DNA of 64,000 nucleotides, from NCBI GenBank assembly GCA_010093685.1, contig MU006231.1, positions 358,428 through 422,427 on the forward strand. Direction: 5' to 3'. Below the pieces are notes generated by a model, which saw nothing but the letters and a program-made list of their open reading frames with translations, ran no database searches and was not told where the DNA came from. The DNA comes from Ophiobolus disseminans. Taxonomy: Eukaryota > Ascomycota > Dothideomycetes > Pleosporales > Phaeosphaeriaceae. The translations under genes were made by a program, and so were the position numbers. Of the stretch, positions 57,201-64,000 are shown piece by piece. Numbering within the stretch: position 1 is the first letter of the stretch; each line of letters begins with the position of its first letter.

Positions 57201-60200
57201 GAACCGAACGGAGCGGTAGGCTTCTCCTATGGACCCAAAAATTGACCGACGTGGGGCATCAGAAGGTTCAGATGACGAGGAAGTGGCGATGGCTTGACCA
57301 GGCTGCGACGCAGGCAGTGCTCGGTTGGCATAGAGGTCGATGGGTGGGAAGTATACCGGCAGAAAGCTCTTGTAGATGAATTCATCGTTGGACGAATACA
57401 CGACAAATACGATTTTCTCAATCAAGTTCTTGGGCTCGGCGGTTTCCAGAAAGCGTTTGATCTCTTCCATGGCTAGCGTTGCGCAGTCTCGTCTCGGGTA
57501 GTTGAGCATACCGGTACCTATATCTCGTTAGTAGCTATTCTTCCTTTGGGTGATGAGGGCATACCTATACTGGGGAAAGCAATAGAGGTTGCGCGCAGTG
57601 TCACCGCGAGCTGGAGTGCCTTGCGATAGACCTTCCTCAAGATGTCTTTCGTATCTTTGTTAAGTTGGTTTGGCGGCACGACATGCAATACATGTTTAGC
57701 TGGTAGTAAGTATCCCTCAGATGCTCTCACATCGCCTATCGCACACATGCCGAACGCACTTACGGCTTCTCGCAGCTGGACGCCGCCCTTGGCCAAAACA
57801 GTTCTGTTCAAGGCGCCTGTCCCGCCAAACCCCATGTCAGTCGAGTTGACGATGACGTCGACTTCTAATTTTGTGATATCCTCTCGTGTGAAGCAAACAG
57901 TATGATTGTCCATAGCTGAAGGGCGCGCTTGAGTAGGCTTCTCTTCTAATTCTCCAAGTTTGTAAAGCTGCGAAATCGACGGTATTTGTTGCAGCGTGAC
58001 GATATTTTGCGCCCGAGCAACAGTCTCACGCTCGAATTCCTGCGAGTATAACACCTCGTTTAGGTGGTTCTGTATACGACGCCCAGCGTTTTGCTTGGTC
58101 CTATAACGCTCGAGTATCTGACGTGCAGCAATCATCTGGTCCACCTCGATGCCCTCTCGTGATATCAAGGTCTGTAGCGATTCGATGAAGTAGTGACAAG
58201 CTTCGAGAAGTTGAGATAGATCTAGGTCATGCGTGCCTTGCATATCTGAAATGTAATCCTCCCAGATGGATTTGTCACTCTGTTGGCCAAGGTTCACGTG
58301 TTCCTTGGCTAGGTCCATGATCTCGCCAATGCTGCCACAAACTAATTGCGTGACTGAACAAACTAGCCTGAGGTCTTGCAAACTCTGGGAAACTTCCTGT
58401 GACCAAAGTAAGTATCTCCGGATAGACGCCAAACCCGAGTCGATAGCACTGAGCTCGTTGAGAACAGCTTGTGGGAAGTTGGGCACAGAACGATTCAACC
58501 CTATAGTGAGCTCAGAGAGTACCTTTTGGACCTGGTTTCGGGTGTCCAGAAGCTTAGCAGCGAGCGCAGCGCGATCCTCAGACCAGACGGAAGACCTTGC
58601 TTCATCTAGGTCCCCATGTGTTGGTGGGAAGTATATCGGTAGGAAATCCATGTAAGCTTTCTCGTCCACCGCAGTGTTCACACAGAAGACCAAACGTTCA
58701 AACCCGTGCTCTGGGTGGCCGTCCAGATACTTACGCATCTCTTCGAGGGCTGTGCGAGCGGCAACGCGAGGAGGAAACCCAACACCACCTGTTCCTATGC
58801 ATGGGAACGCAATAGTTTTGATTCTGCTTGTGATGGCCAAATCAAGGGCACTGTGGTAGCAGGCTGCAAGCTGGTCGAATTGTGTCATGTCTCTAGGTCT
58901 AAATGTGTGGATGACATGCTTGCTTGGCAGATTGTAACCACCAGTAATAACAGCTAGATCGGCCTTGGGCCTACCCTTAGATTTCGCTTCCTTTGCCATG
59001 GCTGATCCCGCAACTCGATGAACAGAATTGTTGAGGGTGTCTCCGCTGGTCGACCGTATGGCTCGACTGGCACTGTTCACGATGGCATCCACCTTCAGCT
59101 GTGTCAAGTCATGGCAACAGAACGAGATTATCCGGTTGTAATAGTCGTTTGGTGCGAAAACTTGATCGCGTTGGAGTAGTTGTCGAGATCTATACATTTG
59201 ACGAAGTGTCGGGATGTCTGATACACCTAACACGGATTTCTGGAGCTGATCGTCTCCCTCTTGATCGTAGTTACTTGAGACTGAGGAGGAGTTCTCATCG
59301 AAAGTGAGTTCGCTCTGGTTTGAAGGGTCATTCAGTTGGTTCTCCTGAGTAGGGAAAAACGCATTCAAGCGGGTGTGACTTGCGTCTGGGAGCTGACTCA
59401 GTGATTGTGCAGACAGTGATGCCACACCCTGGCTATATCTGGGGTCGTTTGGAAAGGTGTCGAACTCAATATCTTCCAAAGCGGCCTTGTTGAAAGTGGT
59501 TGCCTTTTCAACCAACTCAGTAGAGGTGTCGCTAGAATCCGAGAAGCCGCTCATGTTTCGAGAGCCATCACTCTCCGATCCACCTCGACTAGCCATACTG
59601 CTCGCACCGTCGGCGTCTTCTTCAAGGTTGGTAGGTAAAGCAAACGTCGCAATCCGTTCCAGATGGTTCGCGATGTGGTTGTGAAGATCGCCTAGGCCCT
59701 CCGTGTCGGTGGATGCGCAGCAGATGGGACATGTAGAACGAACATCTACTGTAGTCGTCTCGCCAACTTTGACGATTGCTGGTAATTGGCTGTCGGGCAA
59801 ACTGTCAGCATGCTCGCGTCGAAGGTGATCCTCCAAACCAATGCTACTCTTGTACACGGCGCCAGGGTGTTCTATACATCTCCAGGCCTTCCTATGGCTT
59901 GCTTCGTGTTCTGCCCATTCCCTTCTTGACCGAAAGAGCTGCTCTGAGCTATCGCAGTCAGGGAAAGTGCAAACGTACGGCTGTAGGTCCTGCAGCAGAT
60001 GCGTTCTCCAAGCTCTGCCTCTACCATATCGTGCCGGACAAATTATGTAGCAGTACGGACATTCGAAGTCCTTCTCCCCATCGGCGGAATGGGGAGGAGG
60101 TGGCAGCTCGACGCCCTTGCCGTGAAGATCTTTGACAGTGACCGCATAACTCGTGACAGATTTCGTGTCGACTATCTCGTCCAATGACTGGTGATGCTGG

Positions 60201-61111
60201 GTTGCTTCCGTGCCTGATAATAGAGTTTTGCCAGTCTTGTGGCTTGGTGCTTCTTTGGGGACGACGAGGGTAGGTATCTCAGGTTGGGCTTCAGACGTAT
60301 CGTTACGCTGCGGAGGGTCCGGGCGATTGATCACCAGCGCGTCAGGGGTGGTCTCCTCGATGCCCGTAGCCATGCCCAACTTGTCCCGGTGGCGCCTCCA
60401 GTACTTGAATTGTCGCCTGCGCAGTGTTATAGCAGCGCTAAGACGAGTAATGAGATAGTCATAGTCGCTATTCTCGACATCCTCTTGGTGCGGTTGGCGT
60501 AAATGACAGAGTAACTCCTTGATATGCTGAAGATCGTACACTGCGTACGTGCTTAGAAGATCGACGCCGGTCTCCGGGTCTTTAGGCTTGTATGTTGCGG
60601 CCTTGAGCGATCTGGAACGGATAGTTGGTGTTCTGATCCGAACACTCAGTTTGTAAAGGTTGTCGACGATGTCGACGATCTCCGCGAAACGCATGCTCAA
60701 CTCGCTTCGAGAACCGCTATCCTCATCTTCATCCTCGTCATCTTCGTCAAAGAAGTCATCGTCGTCATCCTCCTCTTCCCCTGACTTATCTTGCTTGGGT
60801 TGTAGCTCATATGGTAAGCGAGCTCCAGTCACTACAGCAAGTGCCTCGTTGATGTTGTTCTCAAGCTCTTCAAGGAACTTGAGTGCATTGCTGGAAAGAA
60901 GTGGCGAGTCTCGCAATCGATAATCGAGTGAAGAGTGGCCCTTCTGAAGAGCCCCAAGGTTTCCGGACCAGACCCTGAACCGCCCAATTTCGTCTTCGAG
61001 TGCTTCGCGATCTATCAGACCCGTCCATTTGTTGTCGCTCGCGCTAAGCTCATGTGACAGGGCTTGGAACGCCCACACGTTGGAAGCCGTTGCCAGTCGT
61101 ATCGAAGACAT
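54225..61111 (-). CDS. acuF-type C2H2 - tandem macro domain - winged-helix protein
   Basis: Two minus-strand exons (61111-57565, 57517-54225) separated by a 47-nt intron (57564-57518, branch CTAAC) give 2,279 residues. The ATG at 61111 (MSSIRLATASN) is the first in frame. In order: a helical N-terminus; an acidic run; C2H2 fingers of the acuF type (FECPYCYIICPARYGRGRAW to HLRREH, about 348-437, plus CPIC...HNHIANH, about 461-483); macro domain 1 (about 660-829, VDAIVNSAS, IAFPCIGTGGVGFPP); a helical spacer; macro domain 2 (about 1071-1241, VDVIVNSTD, GFGGTGALNR, IAFPSIGTG); and two putative winged-helix segments (about 1636-1700 and 1895-1959). Each macro domain has the same leader (IPxxxQxY) and the same trailer (FLPxYFPP), so they arose by duplication. 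Macro domains bind or hydrolyse ADP-ribose. The intron cuts macro domain 2 inside IGTG; without it two separate ORFs appear. Confidence 0.85.
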
Positions 61112-61515
61112 GACACTGGTGCCGCATGTTGAGTCTGCGAGGGTCAAAAGGCCGAGATATCTAACCCTGCAGCCTGCTAGTGGGCGCAATATTGAGGTGG
61201 AGGTCGGACAAGTGCTCAGCGTGGGACGGCCCGCCTAGTCCAGTTTGGGGCTGACCGTGGCGGAGCAGGAAGGCATGATCGTGCAAGTGGCGGACAAAAT
61301 GCGCTGCCTAATGTGCATTTCCAATCGCTCTTTGAGGGCGTTCACTGCTTCCAGGTTGACGTCCAGGGCAACGACTTGCTCTAAAGTTTGGTGAGGCTTC
61401 ACATCTTGGTGCGCGAACTCGAGTGCGGCAGACCCCGCTCGTTCCTGCCCTCTACCACTAACGATGTCGCAGCTTCAACCATATGTGTCTATGATCGCAA
61501 CAGCACCTGTTCACC
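61112..61515. promoter_or_regulatory. Shared divergent promoter, macro protein / DUF7580 pair
   Basis: 404 bases between opposite ATGs, no supported ORF. Confidence 0.45.
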
Positions 61516-63343
61516 ATGAGCGGCGTGGAAGTTGCAGGTCTGGTCTTGGGATGTTTGCCTTTAATCATCCAAGGCATTGAAAGCTATAACGAGGGGCTCG
61601 ATCCGATCAAGAGCTTCGCACGATGGAGGAGTGAGCTACCACAGGTCATTCGAAAGCTGCGCAACCAGCATGTTCACTATGCGCAAACGATTCGGATCCT
61701 CTTCGAGCCCATCACGTCCGATATTGAGCTGGCCGAGATGATGGCAAACCCAGGCTCGGCAGAGCTATGGAAGGGAACGGTGATGGCTGGGAAGCTCCAA
61801 GAGAGGCTCCAGGAGTCCTACCAAGCGTATCAGGGCACGATCATGGACATTGAGAGGATCACAAAGAAAATCGCGAGCAAATTGGACCTGGAGCGCGCAA
61901 CCGAGGTATGGAACCTCGCAACCGCCCTTGCATGGCATTAACAACCCGATAGCTTTCGCGTAACGATCTCGAGGCACTGCTCGCTGCCAATCCGAAAAAG
62001 GGCAACGACAAGTTCGAGATAGGCAAGCGGATACGGTTTGGGATGAACAAAAAGGCCGTCAAAGCTCTGTTGGAAGAGCTGGACGACTGCAATAAGGAGC
62101 TCGAGCGTTTCACCGACAAGAGCGAGAAGATTGAGACCTTTCGCAAGTCGGTCAAGCCTGCATTTGCAACTCGTCTTCAGCGCATTCAGAGCTATGCTAA
62201 GAGCTTGCACGGGTCGCTCTTGTGGTCCTGTGCTTGCAGCGCATCGCACAAAACGAGTCTCCAACTCGAACCCCGAGGAAATTTATTTGCTAGTGGAATG
62301 AGGAAGACGTTGGATACGAAAACGTGCTTTACAGTCAGCTTTACAACCATATCGGCTACTGATGATGCACCCTGGAGATGGCGAGCTGCAGAGATACAAG
62401 TGGAGGATGAGGACTGGAGCTTGACTCCAATATCTTCACCGAAGCCGAGGTATGTGATGTGTATTAAATCGAGTACAGCAACCATACTGACCATGTCAGA
62501 ATGAGCAAGAGCGTTAGTTTCAGCGCGCCTCCTCCTTATTCGGTGGCAGACCCTGGGGCTGAGTTGACTCTGTCCCCCTCCTCGTCCTTGCAAGAAGTCA
62601 AGGACTTGTGCGCCTCCATCAAGCAAATGCACGCTTCGCGTCTTGGGTTCTCGCTAGACAGTAAGAACAAGCTACACGGAGCTTACTCCGTCGATGCATC
62701 GGAAACGTGTGTTTCGTGTGCGGAAGTTGTGACCCTGGAGGACCTTCTGGATCACCCACCAGTCGTAAATGGCAGGCGCGCTAAGCTAAGCAAGAAGGAG
62801 CGCTACAACCTCGCCCTGACTCTTGCCTCCAGTGTTCTCTATCTCAATGCGACTCCGTGGTTGAATGACCAATGGGCCGCGAAGGACATTCTCTTCCACC
62901 GAACAACAACGTCCACACGCCCCATCGACATCGACCATCCATACGTGGCGCAGTCGCTTCTCGAGCTTGCAAAAGGACTACCCAACGGGCAGAACGCACG
63001 AGGATTTCACAACAAGAACACGGTCCTGCTTGCGCTTGCAATCGCTCTTCTCGAGCTCTACTTTGGAACAACAGCCGAGAAATATCAGAACGAGCTCGGC
63101 ACTAGTGACCCGTCACTGCATCAAAATCCGTGGCTTTTGTGCCATATGGTCCACACATGGGCTGAAGAGGCACAGGAAGACCTCTCTGCTGCTTTTCTGA
63201 CCGCTGTCCGGCACTGCCTGCGATGTTTCAGCGATCCTGGTGCAAGTCTGCAAGACTCCGAGTTCCTGCAAGCAGCCGTTGAAGGCATCGTTCTGCCGCT
63301 GCAAGAAGAGCTGCATCAGTTTCTGGGCACGACCGTGACGTGA
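61516..63343 (+). CDS. DUF7580-type fungal protein
   Basis: Exons 61516-61905, 61953-62449 and 62500-63343 give 576 residues. The N-terminus MSGVEVAGLVLGCLPLIIQGIESYNEG is the typical opener of fungal HeLo/DUF7580 proteins, followed by helical segments (LPQVIRKLRNQHVHYAQTIRILFEP). The C-terminal half has the DUF7580 phrases YNLALTLASSVLYLNATPWLNDQWAAKDILF, ARGFHNKNTVLLALAIALLELYFGTT and FLTAVRHCLRCF, a layout reminiscent of a degenerate kinase C-lobe. Function is unknown; the N-terminal hydrophobic helix resembles cell-death inducing domains. It is divergent from the macro-domain gene. Confidence 0.85.
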
Positions 63344-64000
63344 GACGGACGTTGACCATACTCAACGCATGACGGTCGCAGTGCATCGAAGCTGAAGACG
63401 CTACCGGCTCGAAGCGCTTACTCACCACCTGAGCGGCACATCATCTCGTATAGACCCACGTGCGCCCAAGATCTGAATCTGGGATCGCCTTTAGTGCGGC
63501 GCATGTTCTACGTCAAATTGGACGACATGCCATGATGCTCATTATTGTTGCGACGTGTGTTAGGGGCCATCTCGCTTGGAGCTCACCAGGCTGCACAGTG
63601 GCGATGGATGTGCACAGGAACTAAAAATACAGCCTCGCCCCCCACACCCGAAGCTGCAGGTGTCCGTACGGATATGCGTATGCTGTGGTTTGGTTTGGCA
63701 ATGTTTCAGAAGCTTCGCAATGCGTTGGTGGGGTAGCTTCGAGTGCGAGTGCAGATACGGGAAGGCATATCCTAGCTACTTGCGAGGCAATATGGATGCG
63801 ATTTGCACACCGATAAGTTTGGGAACAGTGATGCAGTCAGCAAACTACTTATCGTTTTCGATCATGCACGGAATGATGTCGGGTGCATGCATCAAACAAG
63901 TCATCGGGTGGTGGTGAAACAATATTTATTGAGAGTGCTTGTGACACGTTGGACTTGGGAGTGTCAGGCATATTCAGGCAGGTCCTTATCACGCCTCACC
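63344..64000. other. Downstream end of window
   Basis: 657 bases with only short ORFs that lack motifs. Nothing supported. Confidence 0.5.

Noticed and set aside
57509..57565. Two separate genes for the two halves of the macro-domain protein
   Set aside because: The downstream half starts in the middle of macro domain 2. A 47-nt canonical intron joins them in frame.

Overview
The window is 64 kb of nuclear DNA from a filamentous ascomycete (Pezizomycotina). The evidence is short introns (about 45-70 nt) with GTRNGY donors and CTRAC/CTAAT branch sites, roughly one gene per 3 kb, a HET-domain gene, and protein families restricted to filamentous fungi. A Dothideomycete of the Pleosporales type is my best guess, but that is inference. 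I spliced the multi-exon models by hand. Where I summed exon lengths, every model came out divisible by three.

Layout. 1-13 kb: 3' end of a YCF1-like ABC-C transporter (+), a YDR124W/DUF2841-type protein (+), and the mRNA-export scaffold SAC3 (+). 14-17.3 kb: an AT-richer island bounded by long inverted repeats and holding a HET-domain gene whose C-terminus is built from tandemly duplicated zinc-knuckle exons, plus several transposon-end fragments. 17.4-27 kb: an unknown serine-rich protein (-), GDP-mannose transporter (-), a TXNDC9/Plp1-like protein (+), acireductone dioxygenase (+), an unknown protein (+) and histone H2A.Z (-). 27-31.6 kb: striatin (+) and a 94-residue small protein behind a TATA box (+).

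31.8-39.7 kb: a divergent pair. On the minus strand is a helical-domain pseudokinase. On the plus strand is a 1,697-residue protein joining a Ser/Thr kinase, a zinc-finger segment, a GTPase-like P-loop domain, a RING-like finger and a patatin phospholipase. 40-53 kb: a small Gly-rich acylated-type protein (-), an SLC35/TPT-type transporter with a 4-nt first coding exon (-), INO80 (-), BRX1 (+), an F-box protein (-) and a second F-box/DUF7730-like protein (+).

54.2-63.3 kb: a second divergent pair. On the minus strand is a 2,279-residue protein with acuF-type C2H2 fingers, two macro domains and two putative winged helices. On the plus strand is a DUF7580-type protein.

Housekeeping genes (SAC3, INO80, H2A.Z, BRX1, striatin, ADI1, GDP-mannose transporter) alternate with lineage-specific genes that resemble fungal allorecognition or innate-immunity components: HET plus zinc knuckles, the pseudokinase, the kinase-GTPase-RING-patatin fusion, the C2H2-macro-winged-helix protein and DUF7580. 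The two divergent pairs, each a small signalling-type protein beside a very large multidomain protein, and the repeat-bounded HET locus are the most likely places for an undescribed system. Any immune role is inference from architecture only. I saw no tRNA, rRNA or CRISPR array.
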